Positions 1-12,179 of a DNA stretch of 64,000 nt are shown here, piece by piece. This stretch comes from Spinacia oleracea (Eukaryota; Streptophyta; Magnoliopsida; Caryophyllales; Amaranthaceae): positions 129,974,385 to 130,038,384 of the forward strand of contig NC_079487.1 in NCBI RefSeq assembly GCF_020520425.1, in the 5' to 3' direction. The stretch's first letter is position 1; each line of letters starts with the position of its first letter. The position numbers and the translations under genes were made by a program. Below the pieces are notes generated by a model. That model was not told where the DNA came from, searched no databases, and saw nothing but the letters and a program-made list of their open reading frames with translations.

Positions 1-98
1 GTTGGTTAGAGTTTCCATCCCGGTTCCAGGTGATCCTGGGATTGATTCTCATCCCCGCCCTTGTGGCTCATTTGCAACCAAAAAAAAAAAAAAACTAT
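1..98 (+). repeat. 3' end of a SINE-like element, cut by the window edge
   Basis: The first 80 bases carry a degenerate B-box-like string (GGGATTGATTCTC near 37-49) and end in an A-run of about 15 at 80-94. That is the usual 3' layout of a tRNA-derived SINE. The A box and upstream part would lie outside the window, so the assignment is tentative. Confidence 0.35.
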
Positions 99-455
99 GT
101 ACATTTTTGTTCCATTATGCCAACAAGCTAGATTATGCGTTTGCCTGTTGTGTCATGGTTACGCTCCTAAGCCTAATTTAACGTGTTTTATTTTGTCGGA
201 CCATCACATTGACATTATGCTAGTCTAGTTCAAAATGATTCATATTAAGGGGAACTAACAAACCGGTGAGCTACATTGAGTGGTAAAATCGGCCACAACA
301 ACATTGCGATCTTTCTAATTGTGAAGTCCTGTATTAACAATTACACTAAAAACATTTTAGGGGTCGAACCCGGTGCATAAGATTCCCGTTATTTAGCGCA
401 AGGTCTCTTGTGACCTAACGGATAACAAGTAGACAGCTTACCATCGACTAAGGCA

Positions 456-758
456 TAGACCTGATCAAAAGGCGGGTCGTGTCAAGTTCCGGTTGGGCTA
501 CAGTCGCAAAATTACGCCCGTTATGTGGGGTCAGGCCAAACTTCAGGCCTATTTATTTTACCCAAAACTGCTATTTCGAGCCAAAATAGCGATTTTTCGG
601 TGTATTTCGAGTATGGCCAATTTTTGTAACTAAAATTTTATTTTTTTAGTTGCCCAAAATTCATTAAAACAGGCCTAATATTCTGCCTAAAACTCGCTAT
701 TATTCGGGCTAGGCCAACCAAAAATAAGTGGGTCGGGTCGTGCTCAAGATCAGGTCTA
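456..758. mobile_element. MITE-like element with TAGACCTGATC inverted ends
   Basis: The left end reads TAGACCTGATCAAAAGGCGG and the right end, reverse-complemented, reads TAGACCTGATCTTGAGCACG. Both ends continue into GGGTCG-rich sequence. The element is about 300 bp and non-coding. No clean target duplication was seen, so the superfamily is undecided. It lies in what should be intron 1 of the left-hand GTP cyclohydrolase gene. Confidence 0.45.
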
Positions 759-811
759 CAAAGGCACAACCTTCACCTAAATGTCATAGCAATTGAAATA
801 CTTCGTGCATA

Positions 812-1070
812 CTCCATCCGTTTCGAAATAATGGGGACAATTTATCTTTTTACGTTTGCTAATGTAAATGTTTGGACATTAATATTCTAATTGTATTCGT
901 AAATATTATAAAAAGTTGATATTCTGAAAGTACATAACGAGAGGAATCAAACAAGACCTCACACGTACGCCTATATTTTTCTTTACCTATAAATCACAAA
1001 TGATAGTCAAATTCAAATTTGTGAATAGTGTCAAAAGTCAAAGTGTCCTATTATTTTGAAACAGGGGGAG
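812..1070. mobile_element. Stowaway-like MITE (diverged)
   Basis: It begins CTCCATCCGTTTCGAAATAA after TA and ends TTATTTTGAAACAGGGGGAG before TA. This is the inverted-repeat pattern of Stowaway (Tc1/mariner) MITEs with a TA target duplication. Length is 259 bp and it does not code. It lies in the presumed intron 1 of the left-hand GTP cyclohydrolase gene. Confidence 0.7.
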
Positions 1071-1351
1071 TATAAGGTTTAATTTAATTTAATTAATTAA
1101 ATGCAAAGAAAAACAAGAGCAATCATACCCGATCATCATGAGCCGGCAAGAAAATAGCGGGTTTTGGGCAGAAATTTGAGGCCCGTTTCCTGAGCCTGTC
1201 TGGCCCGATCTAATGGTCAGGATATTTAAGCCGTGGCCCGGCTTGATCCGACTTGCATTTTGATCAAATCCATTTTTATTTTATACTACGTATAATGTAA
1301 TCTTGGGTATGAGCAAATAAAAGGGTAACAACCACACTAACACAAGCATAC

Positions 1352-1556
1352 CTTTAGTTCCATCTCGGAGAGCCTTGGCAACGCGAAGAGGAGTCTTTTT
1401 GATGCCTTCCCTATCGACATCTTCGCCCAAGCCTTGCAGTAAGATCCTCACAGCAGCCTGGATTTCTGGTTCTATTTCCATACCAGTTTTCATGCAACCC
1501 AAGTTCAATGCACCTTCTAGTTTCATTTCATATTGATGCTCGTCCATGGCGCCCAT
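1352..1556 (-). CDS. GTP cyclohydrolase I, second tandem copy, exon 1 only (gene continues left of the window)
   Basis: This exon codes for 68 residues plus one base: MGAMDEHQYE at the start, then EPEIQAAVRILLQGLGEDV and the TPLRVAKALRDGTKG end. It closely matches exon 1 of the complete copy at 10151-9959 and stops at the same phase-1 junction, G|GTATGC at 1352/1351. The ATG at 1556 is chosen because both copies then start MGA(L/M)DE; an in-frame TTG two codons upstream is not a likely start. The remaining exon, with both catalytic modules, should lie left of position 1, since the sister gene's intron is 2.9 kb. Intron 1 here already holds three repeats. GTP cyclohydrolase I makes dihydroneopterin triphosphate from GTP in the cytosol for folate synthesis. 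Whether this copy is functional cannot be judged from one exon. Confidence 0.8.
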
Positions 1557-1683
1557 TGTCAAAGAGAGATGGTTAACAAAAGATATAAGATACTAGAGAA
1601 ATTAAAGGAAAAACCAGGCAATGGAGTATATATATTTATATGGTTCTGATTTCTGAATTATGAAGCTAGGCTTATTTTCTGAG

Positions 1684-1691
1684 TATTTATA
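1684..1691 (-). promoter_or_regulatory. TATA box candidate for the left GTP cyclohydrolase copy
   Basis: The minus strand reads TATAAATA, about 130 bp upstream of the ATG at 1556. That spacing suits a short 5' leader. It is a by-eye match only. Confidence 0.4.
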
Positions 1692-1759
1692 GAGCTTTTT
1701 AAAGGTGAGTAAAAAATTACACTTGTACAAAATAAACTCCAATAGTTGGACTGTTGGAG

Positions 1760-3027
1760 TACTTTAATTCAGCTCATTCACAGTACAACGGGATGTAACT
1801 CATACGGTATAATCTAATGAAATCTAAGTAAATACTCCTATTAATATTATTGTTAATTGATTTTAGAATGAAACCTTATCTGATTATGCTCGTTCACTTT
1901 CTCTCTCTCCCATGTCTATCTTTCATTACTTAACAAAATATGTTCTGATTTGTTGCCTAATTGGAGTAATTTTTAATTGTTCTGAATTGAGTAATTTTCA
2001 ATTGTTCTGATTTGTTACCTAGTTGGAGTAATTTTTATTTGTAACTTTTTGTTTTTTAGTAAAATTGTATATTGTTTCCTTTTGTCATTGATTTATTGCC
2101 TAATTGGTAGTTTTTCATTGTTGATTTGTTGTCTAATAGGGAGTTAACTTTTGTTGTATGAAATCATATGTTACATACTCCGTATTTGTTCCCTTCCAAG
2201 TAGTTTTTGGAATTTGGATGAAATTCATTAAGTTGTGCCAAAATCCATTTTTTATATAAAAAAATAATAATTAGGTGGTAAAATCAAAATATGAAATGAA
2301 TAGGTGGTAAAAATAAATCAGTGTTTTTTTAAGTGGTATGTCGATTTATTTAATTTATAAAAGGTAATTATACAAACCTTTAAAAAACATGTATCCATTA
2401 AAAATTATTTCTTTCTAAGCACTTCATACGGAGTAATATACAAAGATAATTAAAACATGTTAAAAACAACAATAAGTTTGTTGTACACTAATGATACACA
2501 AGACCTTTGTAGAGTTTTTAACCTTGAAAGGTGTATTTTCGATCTTCCGTCTGAATGATCCACATCACAAATTCACAACTACACGTCTACACAAGTGCAT
2601 TACAAGTTAAAGAATATATATAAAAAAAAAAGGGAGTAACCACACATAAAACCGATCATAGATATACGGAGTACTTCATTGGTGTAATTGCCAGTTGCAT
2701 TCTGTACGTGCAATATTAGGTCAACTGGGTTAGGGGAGTTGGAGATAAATCAGATAATGTTGAGAATGAGATTAATCAACTATTGTAATTTCCTGAATAA
2801 TTGATTTTTGTTTTTTGTTTTTTTTAGGGGCTGATTAATCATGTGAATCACGTGATATTTATAATCAGAATCAGTAGGTAGTCCGATCCAAGCAGCATTT
2901 TCCAATAATTGATTGTATTTGAATTTGGATCATATTACCCACTCCTAATAATTGATTTTCTTTTATTTAATATCGTTATATTATATGACATCTTGAGATA
3001 ATTATAACATTTTATAAACTTATCCCC
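1760..3027. other. AT-rich spacer without a gene
   Basis: I see no coding segment here. There are several short variants of TTGGAGTAATTTTNAATTGT near 1960-2040, which is low-grade local repetition. TACGGAGTA-type words occur near 2175, 2427 and 2668. Confidence 0.6.
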
Positions 3028-3176
3028 CACTACAAAATTATGCATCTATTAGAGATGGATTTTGAGACGGATACAATAATTTCCGTTCAAATCCGTCTCT
3101 AAGCATCATTTTGAGAGGGATTTGGATTATATAGAGACGAAATTCCTCATCTCTATAAAATGATTATTTTGTAGTG
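3028..3176. mobile_element. CACTA-type MITE with CCC target duplication
   Basis: It starts CACTACAAAATTATGC and ends ATTATTTTGTAGTG, so the terminal CACTACAAAA is perfectly inverted. It is flanked by CCC on each side (3025-3027 and 3177-3179), matching the 3-bp duplication of CACTA/EnSpm elements. At 149 bp it is non-autonomous. The inner parts also pair (AGAGATGGATTTTGAGACGG against the FGTCTC-like second half), giving a foldback. Confidence 0.75.
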
Positions 3177-3402
3177 CCCAAAAAAAAAACATTTTCTAAA
3201 CTTAATACGTCGTATATTTTTAGTAGAAGAGTTATAGACAAGTGTTACTCCGTATTTTCTTCGGTCCGGATATTATTTATAGTGTTGTAGACAAAGAGAT
3301 TGTATTTTAGACAAAAATATTAGGATTGGGACATAAAATAAAGAGACATGTCCATTACAAATATATCGTTGTATATCGATCTTACGCTTGCGCTTACCGG
3401 AG

Positions 3403-3693
3403 GCAATCCGTGGACTATGGACCATGGTGCACAGTGAGCATGGTGCACCATGTGCACCAAAAGAACACATGTGCATAAACAAAAGAACATAACACTATGA
3501 CAAAAGAACATGCGATATAATGTTTCACTTTTTTGTTATAAAAAATAACATATTATTTCACTATTTATTAAAAATAAAAAATAAAAATATCCATGTTCTT
3601 TTCACGTAACCAGATGTTATTTTAATTATATACTAGTGTTCTTAAGGTGCACCATGCTTACTGTGCACACCATGATTCACCTTCTAAATTGCG
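3403..3693. mobile_element. Foldback element with GCATGGTGCACC inverted ends
   Basis: The left arm near 3418-3448 contains CCATGGTGCACAGTGAGCAT. The right arm near 3649-3681, reverse-complemented, contains CATGGTGTGCACAGTAAGCA. The arms pair over about 33 bases with small gaps, and the middle is AT-rich with repeated AAAGAACAT words. A near-match to its right terminus occurs at 44472-44500 inside the UGT array, so this looks like a dispersed family. Exact borders and superfamily are uncertain. Confidence 0.5.
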
Positions 3694-4597
3694 GGAGGCT
3701 AGGAGTGTATGTGTAACCATGGTGGTTACTGATTAGGTTAATAATTGAAGTTGTTAAGAAACACTACTTTAATTTGTTGGATTAGTGTGGATTTGTGGGA
3801 TCCCAAATCAAATATAATGATATGTTATCTGTGGCTATTATTTTTAAGTTTCGTGATTTGTAGTTTGTTAAATATTTAATCCAGTTGTGGGATCTGAGGT
3901 CTACGAATCCAAGATTTGGAGATCAAGTTTATAATTCGTAAATACAGATCATATATATGTAGCTACCTTTTTTGTTTGGATTAACAAATACAAACGCCTG
4001 TTTAAGTCAATATTCAATTCAATGCGAAAGTTTTTTTTTTTCCCTTTTTTTTCCGCTCTTATCCAATCGGACCAATCATTAAGGTCAAGTTCTCTTCGCC
4101 GGAATTTTTATGTTACTACCGTGTTTTTCCAAGGCAATAATTTTTTTATACATTACTATTATTGCCATAGTCGGATATTTTCGTAGTTCTGGTAGTTCGG
4201 AGGTTCGAAAGTCCGGTGGATTTCGAATTGGAGGCTAGCAAATTGGACTTGGACTCTAGACTCTTTTATTGAGTCGTTTATTAATCGGGATAGATGCGGA
4301 TCTTGTTAGGTCTAACCCGTTGCCATCCTTACTGGCATGTGGGAAGGAAGGTGCATGTCTAACAAAGAGGGTTAAATTGTAATTGAAGTGTATAGGTTTT
4401 TTAAGAGAATTTTGATCTGTTCAGAAAAAAAAATATAGGGCTAAGGCTGTCAATTCACAGTTCCAAAAAGAATTTTGATTTTTTTTCAAAGAAGGATTTT
4501 AGGGGTAAAGCTATTAATTCCATTACAAAGATAAACTTTTCTTTTAGAAGAGTTTAGGATTCGAACTTATTAGCCTCAAAAGGTCTTGCGCGTATAA

Positions 4598-4884
4598 GGT
4601 ATACAATAAATTTGTTGTACACCAAGATAATTTTTACCTTTTTTTTGTAACTCTAACCTAGTTTTGATTAACTTTTATATTAGTAAAAGAAAAGTTGATA
4701 GATAAACATTTAAAGGGTTAAATGATTAATGTTATACATCATTAGTGATTTTGAAGAAATAAGTTTTACTACAATGAAAATATTTATCACTAAAAAATAG
4801 ATAACTTTCGCCTATATAAACTTAACTTTTAAGCATTTTGAGTTAACTTTTACTCTGGTGTACAATATTTATTGTACACCCATT
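4598..4884 (+). mobile_element. MITE-like element, family with GTGTACAATAAAT ends
   Basis: The left end GTATACAATAAATTTGTTGT and the reversed right end GTGTACAATAAATATTGTAC form inverted repeats of about 35 bp. The interior, with AGATAAACATTTAAAGG and TTATACATCATTAGTGATTT, reappears in opposite orientation at 26173-26436. Two copies sharing ends and interior support a mobile family. No target duplication was fixed. Confidence 0.5.
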
Positions 4885-5159
4885 GTAAATAAGAATTTGT
4901 GTATTAGCCTAAACTTATACGAAGTCAAGCACTTGGAATTTAATCAACCCTAAACTCATACGAAGTACAAAGTCTAGCAGTCTAGCACTAAGAACTTAAT
5001 TAGACACCTTGGTGTTGGTGACACTTGTTAGAGTTTATGTTAATGTGGTCTGTCTGTATAGCTTTAATCTAGATTAACAACTTACTACTAAACTTTTTTT
5101 TTTTGAGCTAGGCCGGGTATATGATTCATATGAATTGCATGAACCTCTTATGAAATACT

Positions 5160-5395
5160 CTGCACTTTGGTTTTTTCCTGGGTGCATTCTATACTTCTAT
5201 TCACGTGACTTTAACTTATTTTTCATCAACTTATTTTATCTAAATTTATCCGAACTTATATAAACTTGTTGAAACTTATCAAAACTTATAGTAGTTGTAA
5301 ATTATATTTGAATAGCCCTTATTTTTCTTGAATTTATTCTATCTGAAATGAGTAGAAATCAAGAATCGGACAGAACAAAGTCTAAGAAACGAAGT
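5160..5395. mobile_element. MITE-like foldback, CACTTATTTT family, copy 1
   Basis: The left part reads TTCTATTCACGTGACTTTAA. The right part, reverse-complemented, reads TTAGACTTTGTTCTGTCCGA. Between them are many ACTTAT words. Related copies sit at 27463-27648 and 59845-60022. Borders are approximate. Confidence 0.4.
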
Positions 5396-5835
5396 ATCTG
5401 CGGTGAGAATCAAGAACCAGATCTTGGGAAGCCCTTATGTGAACTAACTGAAAACTTTCATTTGTAGGGTTAAAAGAACAAAACCTGAATCCATGCAGAA
5501 CAAGACCATCCTCTGGAACAACCATCTGAGACATTACAGTTTTGATCAGTACAAAAATGGTCAGCAGTTTCTACTGCATTAAATTCATCATCTGTACTTG
5601 TGTGTAAAACTATAATGAAACGCAAAACCCTCACTGCTCAAAAGCTGATTAATCAGCATAATTAAAACAGGAAAACCTCTTCTGAATGGCACCATTGATA
5701 CAGTAGGATAAATGAGATATAAAAAAGACTCGATTTCCTGAATCACCTTGTTGTGTATTTCCATTCAAACTAATCTCTGCTTATTGCAACCTGTAAACAA
5801 AATTAAATGGCCAAGCGATTCCTTAATTGAAAATA

Positions 5836-8800
5836 TTAATTGTTGATGATGGGAAGGCTATCTAAAAACAACGCTCGAGCCTTTGCATCAGTTGAAAAAT
5901 GACCAAGAACAGCAACTGTGGCTGTGCTGCTACCAAACTTCTCAATACCCCGAGAAATCATGCACATATGGCTAGCCTCTGCCACCACTATCACGTCTCC
6001 ACCAAGAAGAGGCGCAACTATTTCAGCAATCTGTTTAGTGAATCTCTCCTGAACCTGAAGCTTGAATCCAAAAAAGTGAACAATTGACTGAAGAAGAGAC
6101 TTCCCTATGGGATCTACTCGTTCAGCAGATAAGTAACCTATATGCACTACTCCGTGAAATGGGAGCAAGTGATGTTCACATTGTGACCAAAACGGCAAGT
6201 TTAGTTCAGAATGGATTAGTGAGTTGAATATCACTTCACCGTTTGATTTCTGAGGCCTTGCTTTATTACAAATAAATGAGTTCAGCTTCATCTCCATGTT
6301 ACAGTTCTGGAAATTCATCAGCCAATTCACAAAATGAGCGGGAGTACCAACAAGCTCTTTTCTTAGGGGATCTTCACCCAAGGATCTGAGAATCGAAGTG
6401 ACTGCGCTAACCATACTAGAATTCACACTTCCAACATTGGATGAAATTTTACTAATAGGGGAAGCTTGGGACGGGCACCAATGATTAATCGAGTTCCTCT
6501 TTTGGATTTTTTCAGCTATTTGTGAGGCCCGAAATTTCAAAAGACTAAAAAACTCACCCCAAATAGTAGCCTCTTTATCTTCGAAAACTCCAGATCCCGA
6601 GGATACGAGCACTTTTATCCACCCGTCAGAGGATGAGTCAAGGAACATAGACTCTAACGCGGGAAAATGCATGTGAAGACACTGAAGAACAACAGCAACT
6701 CCAGCTGGTTTGATGGAATGTTGCAAAGCTGAGCATAATTCATTAGCTAGCCTCTGTGGATCTTGGAGGCGCTTAGCAAAGACATCAGCTACCCGAGATA
6801 GCTTGCTAAGGCCAACAACTTGTTGCCCGGATGGAACATAGCCCACGTGACATTTTACCTGGAACGGTAGCAAGCAAGACTCACAATATGAAAAGAGATC
6901 GAGATCCCGAACAATGACAAGACCCCCAGCACCTCCAGCATGGCCAACTCTATTATAGTCAAGACCTGCTTCTGGAAATATAGCACCTTCTATAATGTCT
7001 TTTACATTTTGTTTGTAGCCTGGAATAGTAACAACATTATCAGCATATGGAGTATCTTTCTTTATACTACATGAGCATCAACTAGCCACTGTAAGACCAC
7101 ATAATTTACTGACTGGGTTAGGCTCATACATACATCAAATACATGTCCAAGATATATTATGTGTTCAGCATGCTGAAAAATCTTCATTTATGACTCACCA
7201 AGCTAATTTACTTCTATGACAACAAATTTACACAAATTGAATTTAGAGCATTAAAGCATCTCAAACTACATACGGAGTATATGGAATATCCAAAAGTCTG
7301 ATTCACCATTTCAAGTTATTTGATTATAACTCCGTGTCATTACTACATAACTTTCAATCATCAGCTTCTCAAGCAATTAGCAGCAAGTCTCGCATTTACT
7401 TTTCAGGCAAATAAAAAGCAACACTTTGTCTGGATAGCAAGAATGCAAGATAGAAGAGAAAGAAATGGGAGTGGAAAGGTGAGCTTCATTTTCCCTCCAA
7501 ATCTTTTCAATTTTAGAGGGATGGTGTTTATTAAAGAGGGCGGGAAAATCAACCCACCCCCTCCTTCCCCAAATCCCTTTACAAAACAAGGGGCCTTGTC
7601 CCTCTCCATTATCCTTCCCTTCCTTTCTCTCCATTTCTTCTTATCCAAACATAGTATAAATGACAACAGAAATTATCATAAAGTTGACATGCAAATATCT
7701 GAATAAATAGCGTGCAGTGGAGAAAATATGTATGGAATAGATACACACAACCTAAACACAGGTTTGTTACATGGCTGGCCATGCAAACAGGCTGAAAGTT
7801 TGGAAAAAAATCTGTAAAAAAGGTATTTGTGAATTGTGATACTGATCAGTGTTTGATTTGCGATTCTCATATGGACTCACATATTAGCCTCTAATAACGC
7901 ATTCAGGAAGTCAAGTCTTGTTTGGGCATTACTACTCCTGCAGTTGACTACTTCAGACTTTTTACTTGGATCAGACAAAGCAAACTGTCCCTTTTTAAGA
8001 AGAAAGTGGCTATGGCTGCCACTGCAGAGGTGTTGTATCAGGGGGTTAAGGAAATAAAGAATATTGTCAAGCATACAATCAGAAGCATCAAGGGGAAGAA
8101 AGTTGCTATTTCTGAGAGGGGATGGTTAGATTCTCTGTAATTTGTTGAAAAGTTGTTGTCTTTTGTGTGTTTAAGTTCTGGCAGGTCTTGGCTTGTCTGA
8201 TGGTTGTTCTTGTTTAGTTTTAGGCTTGTTGAGCCCAGGTTTGGTGTTCGACTTATAGTTCCCTGTTGGAACTGTTGTCCTTAAGTTTTACAAACTCTGT
8301 TTGGATGAAATACAAATTGTAGCTTATTAAAAATCTGGAAAAATGAAAGCAATGCGTATGCATTCCACCTTCCACTCAAAATCATCCCTTCTCAAGATCT
8401 ATAATACCTAGATGAAAAGCATAATCTCTTCATGGCACCAATAAATTTAGAGGAAAGGCATAGGAATTGCATGCCTTCCACCTTTTACGAAGATCAACAA
8501 CAAGAACTAAAAGCATAAGATCTATACAGTTCAAGGAAGGAAATGTGAATCGTAAAACTCGGATTCTTCATATTCCCTCTTTTATTCTTAATTGAAAAAA
8601 TTATTTTTCCCATCAAAGAAATAAAATAGATCTCTGCTGCAAATTGGCTAAACACAAACATAAAACTACTACATGGAGATAGTTCTCCTAGGTGTTTAAG
8701 CTTATTCTCTTCTCCATTTCAACATTTACATATTTAATCATCAGAAACATGTTATTCAGAATTAAGATTCTAATGACAACTCAATAGTTCAAAGAAACAA

Positions 8801-10151
8801 AGAAAGTAAGGCATGGTCATATTGCTAAATGAAGATGGATGAGAAGAAATTCCCTAACGCCACTTCTGATGTTCAATTTACAATATCTTGACAAGTAAAA
8901 GATCATGAGGGTCGAGGGAGATAGGCAGGGGCAAAGGATGTAGCACACTTTTATCACAAGAAACAACCCCTCAACCAACCCCATATGCTATGCCCATAAC
9001 TCTCTTTTCTTCCCTCTTTTTACCCGTACCAAGTCACCTAGCATTATCTTGCATTCTATTCAAAAGTCAAAACTTAACAACAATCTGAAGCAAGAAACCA
9101 AAAGTATATACATTTTTCTGATTTTTTTTAAAGTTCTTTTTCCTCAGATCATAACTTAAGTAGTCACTATATGATTCCAGTTACATACAAGTGATCAACC
9201 CTAAATAAGATGTTTCAACCATAGCAAAATCATATTTAACGCAATTACACAGGCCCTCTGTTCTGAATTTAGCAACATCTATGGTACCTTTTTAAAGATG
9301 TCCATAAAAAGTTAAAATTCCTAAACTAAGAACTGTTTATGATTGAATTTCCAAATATGTCACTATAGTAATTGAGGTACGGAAAGCTGATATATGTGAC
9401 AACTATATCCGGACAGAGATAATTTACTACGTATTTGACATCACTTCTTTAAGTTCAACTATCAGTAGTCTCCTATCTCTACATTCATTATCACTGTCAA
9501 AGATGCACCATCCAAACTTTACACTTACTTCAACTCATCTTTCCTTCAAACCTTGAAAAATCAACTAAAAAAGCTATGTTACTCCAAAAAAACACATACC
9601 AACATCATCAAGTTTCAAGCTTCATTAGCATTGATCAATAACCAATCATGATCAACAAAATTATTTGCTCAACAGTTCATATCATCTATGTACATGTCTA
9701 AGTGTTCAATTGAGTTAAATAGGCTCAAATAAGCTTCCTTCAGATGGCAGAATAAAATTCATTGTCACACAACACAACCAACACCTAGTTGTACCAAACT
9801 ATATACATCATGGTTATTTTGTGATTTTGACCCAAAACCAAATGTGAAGTGTCTAGGTCTATATCGAGCGTCGAGGATCTGATACGGGTATTTGAGGTGA
9901 AATGAAGAGCACGAACAACAATGAATATTACAGCTAAAGTAATTCAATTAACAATCACCTGTAGTGGCGTGCCGGAGAGCTTTGGCAACGCGGAGCGGTG
10001 TCTTTATGATGCCTTCCCTATTGATATCTTCCCCCAAACCTTGCAACAAAACCCTCACAGCAGCCTGGATATCTGGTTCTTGTTCAACATCCAACAATTT
10101 CAATGAATTTTCAAGCTCCACATCATAATGACCCTCATCTAAAGCGCCCAT
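5836..10151 (-). CDS. GCH1: GTP cyclohydrolase I, plant two-module type, complete, 2 exons
   Basis: Exon 1 is 10151-9959 and exon 2 is 7019-5836. The junction is ACAG|GTGATT to TTCCAG|GCTACA, phase 1, and the total is 458 aa, as expected for plant GTP cyclohydrolase I. The enzyme turns GTP into dihydroneopterin triphosphate, the entry to folate pterins, in the cytosol. Plant enzymes carry two fused GCHI modules that are each incomplete. That is visible here: module 1 (about residues 30-200) has CESCLLPF at 110-117, where bacterial enzymes have CEHH, and lacks the SHMCM motif. Module 2 (about 268-445) has CEHHLLPF at 345-352 and ASHMCM near 413-418, so it keeps the zinc ligands. The 2.9-kb intron holds an inserted LINE fragment. 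A tandem sister copy begins 4.3 kb downstream on the same strand. The start is fixed by MGALDEG, shared with the sister. Confidence 0.95.
7880..8337 (+). mobile_element. 5'-truncated LINE (L1-type) 3' end in the GTP cyclohydrolase intron
   Basis: The plus-strand frame at 7922-8140 encodes LFTWIRQSKLSLFKKKVAMA followed by ATAEVLYQ. This resembles the region after the reverse transcriptase in plant L1-type LINEs (a W-K/R-SKLS-F-K/R-K-V--AA--A-VY pattern). A GT-rich 3' tail follows, ending near AGCTTATTAAAAA at 8337. It lies antisense to the host gene. No full reverse transcriptase is present. Confidence 0.5.
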
Positions 10152-10495
10152 TGACAACAACGGAAATCCCAGAAAAAAGGGCACCAAATTCTTCAAAAAG
10201 CAACTAATTTTAGCATAAACCCTCAAAAATCTAATCAATACCCAAATGAAAATTACTCCTAAATAACCAAAAAAAAAACAAAAAAGAATCTGAATAAATT
10301 TAAATAGAGAATATTGAATCAGAAATCTGGGTCTATGATTCAAATCCCATGGCACAAAATGACAGAATCGCACCCTATCTTCACGCTTAAGGTGACAGAA
10401 AAGAGTGGAGGAGGAGAGAGAAAGAGAAATAGTTTAAGAGGTGTGGAGGATACAAAATTGAAAAGAGGCAGAAAGATATTGCTCGTAGTACTAGT

Positions 10496-10503
10496 ATTTT
10501 ATA
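10496..10503 (-). promoter_or_regulatory. TATA box candidate for complete GTP cyclohydrolase gene
   Basis: The minus strand reads TATAAAAT about 345 bp upstream of the ATG at 10151. It implies a leader of roughly 300 nt. Sequence between 10152 and 10500 has no upstream coding exon that I can support. Confidence 0.3.
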
Positions 10504-10859
10504 GGGATAAATTTTGGTTCTGTGTGACGACTCTGACGACATGTGGGCTCCCTTTGATTTTGAACATTGGAGCATTTGTTAATTTTGGTGCTAGATCTTC
10601 AATATTTGTGGACCATCTATTTCACACTTTCCGATTTCCAGAATTCCAATTGATAAATAGGAGATCAGCAGAAGGCAGAGGCCAAATGGTAGAGGTAGGT
10701 GAATTAAAAAGGGAAATCTAGCGGCAGCTGACCTCGTCCTTTCACCGTAAATACGATGGTCTTGGTAGAGATTGAGGATGTCGAATAAAAATCTTCTTTG
10801 ATTTATAGATGGATAAAATGTCTTGCACATACAAAGTATATAGTTGTATACGTATTACT

Positions 10860-12004
10860 TTTATTTAGAATTTTGTAACTTTAATATAAGGCGGCGCAAA
10901 AGATCATTTTGATGTCATATAAGTTAAGCAATGAAATCAATTAATTAAGCGCAATTAATTATTTAAGCAACGGAGCCAATTAGTTAATCAATAAAACTAA
11001 TTAGTTAACCAATGGAACCAATTAATTAAGCAATGGTGAACCAATTAGTTAAGCAATCAAAGTGATTTTTTCGGTAAGGCGGTCTTACACAAAAGTTGCC
11101 GATAATTGGGACCTCGTGTTACTTTAATGACCAAAGTTAACTATGTTGGTTAAAAAAAAAGTTTAAGTCATTGAGTTAAGAAATATAATAATAACATTTT
11201 ATTTTTACAAAAGTTCAAAACTAATTAATTATTTACTCCTCCAATTTCCCCCTCTTGAACAGACATCATAGAAAACTATCAGCATCACATTTTTTTTATT
11301 TGCTTTATAAATGAGTTCTTCCATTATAGTTCAACATTCAGTGATAATTTGATCATAAAATGTTAACTAACAGATTCCTAATATACACTTAATTTTAATT
11401 TAACATAGAAACCAAACAAAACAAAAACGTTCTCGTGAATGTTGGGTCGTGTCAAGGGCTAGGTCGGGCCCAGCCTTAAATGAAATGGGTCAGTTCGTGT
11501 CAAATTTGGTCAGGTCGAGTTATGGCTCATTTAGCATAACCCAACCCGGCCCAACCCATTTTTTTAAAAAGAAAATGAGTGTACATTCACAACCTAAAAA
11601 TACTCCTTATCATGAACTCCATATCAATTTATCATACTTCCCATTACACGTCACCCTTTTAAAAAGCATCATCATTTGAAACAATGATTGAACGTCATTT
11701 TACTTTCAATCTATTTAGAAATCTTGCTAAAAGTTTGCTCTCCTTATGTGATTAACGTATAAACATCACAAAGTAAACATAAAAAAATAAAAATAAAAAA
11801 ATAATAATTAAACAGGCATAACAAATCAAAATCAACACAAAGCAATAAAATTTATTAACCAATTAAAAACATTAATCTCACAAAAAATTCACAAAATTAA
11901 CAAGTAATCATTAACTAAAATCTAAAGATGAACAAAATAAACCCAATAAACCCCCCAAAATAGCTTTTTTTTGCTAACTTCATTTTAGACTTTATTTCAT
12001 TTAA
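10860..12004. other. AT-rich intergenic stretch with no gene
   Basis: Short iterations of (A/C)AATTAGTTAA(G/C)CAA run from about 10930 to 11060. A half-element related to GGGTCG-rich repeats lies near 11440-11560. I see no gene. Confidence 0.5.
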
Positions 12005-12179
12005 TCTCTATTATATAAGGGAACATATGGTGGAACGATCGACACTCAATGCTACAGTCCAAATAATCCACTCAACGACATTGTTTCTCTACTCGCTATC
12101 AAAACCTAATTGTGATTAGTTGTCATAAAGTAATTTTTAATTTTTATATTTCGCACGCATAGCGTGCATATAAGACTAG
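12005..12179 (+). mobile_element. Short non-autonomous Helitron
   Basis: The 5' end TCTCTATTATATAAGGGAAC follows an A. The 3' end is a GCACGC-ATA-GCGTGC hairpin (12153-12167), then ATATAAGACTAG followed by T. That matches the Helitron pattern: 5'-TC, 3' hairpin plus CTRR, insertion between A and T with no target duplication. At 175 bp it cannot code for a helicase. Confidence 0.8.

Noticed and set aside
7320..7706. 128-codon frame in the GTP cyclohydrolase intron, with overlapping minus-strand frames
   Set aside because: Pro/Phe-rich chance frame within an intron; both strands are open, and nothing suggests a domain or splice context.
10314..10721. 135-codon plus-strand frame upstream of the complete GTP cyclohydrolase gene
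   Set aside because: It lies antisense over that gene's leader and promoter, has no recognisable domain and has AG-rich low-complexity composition.
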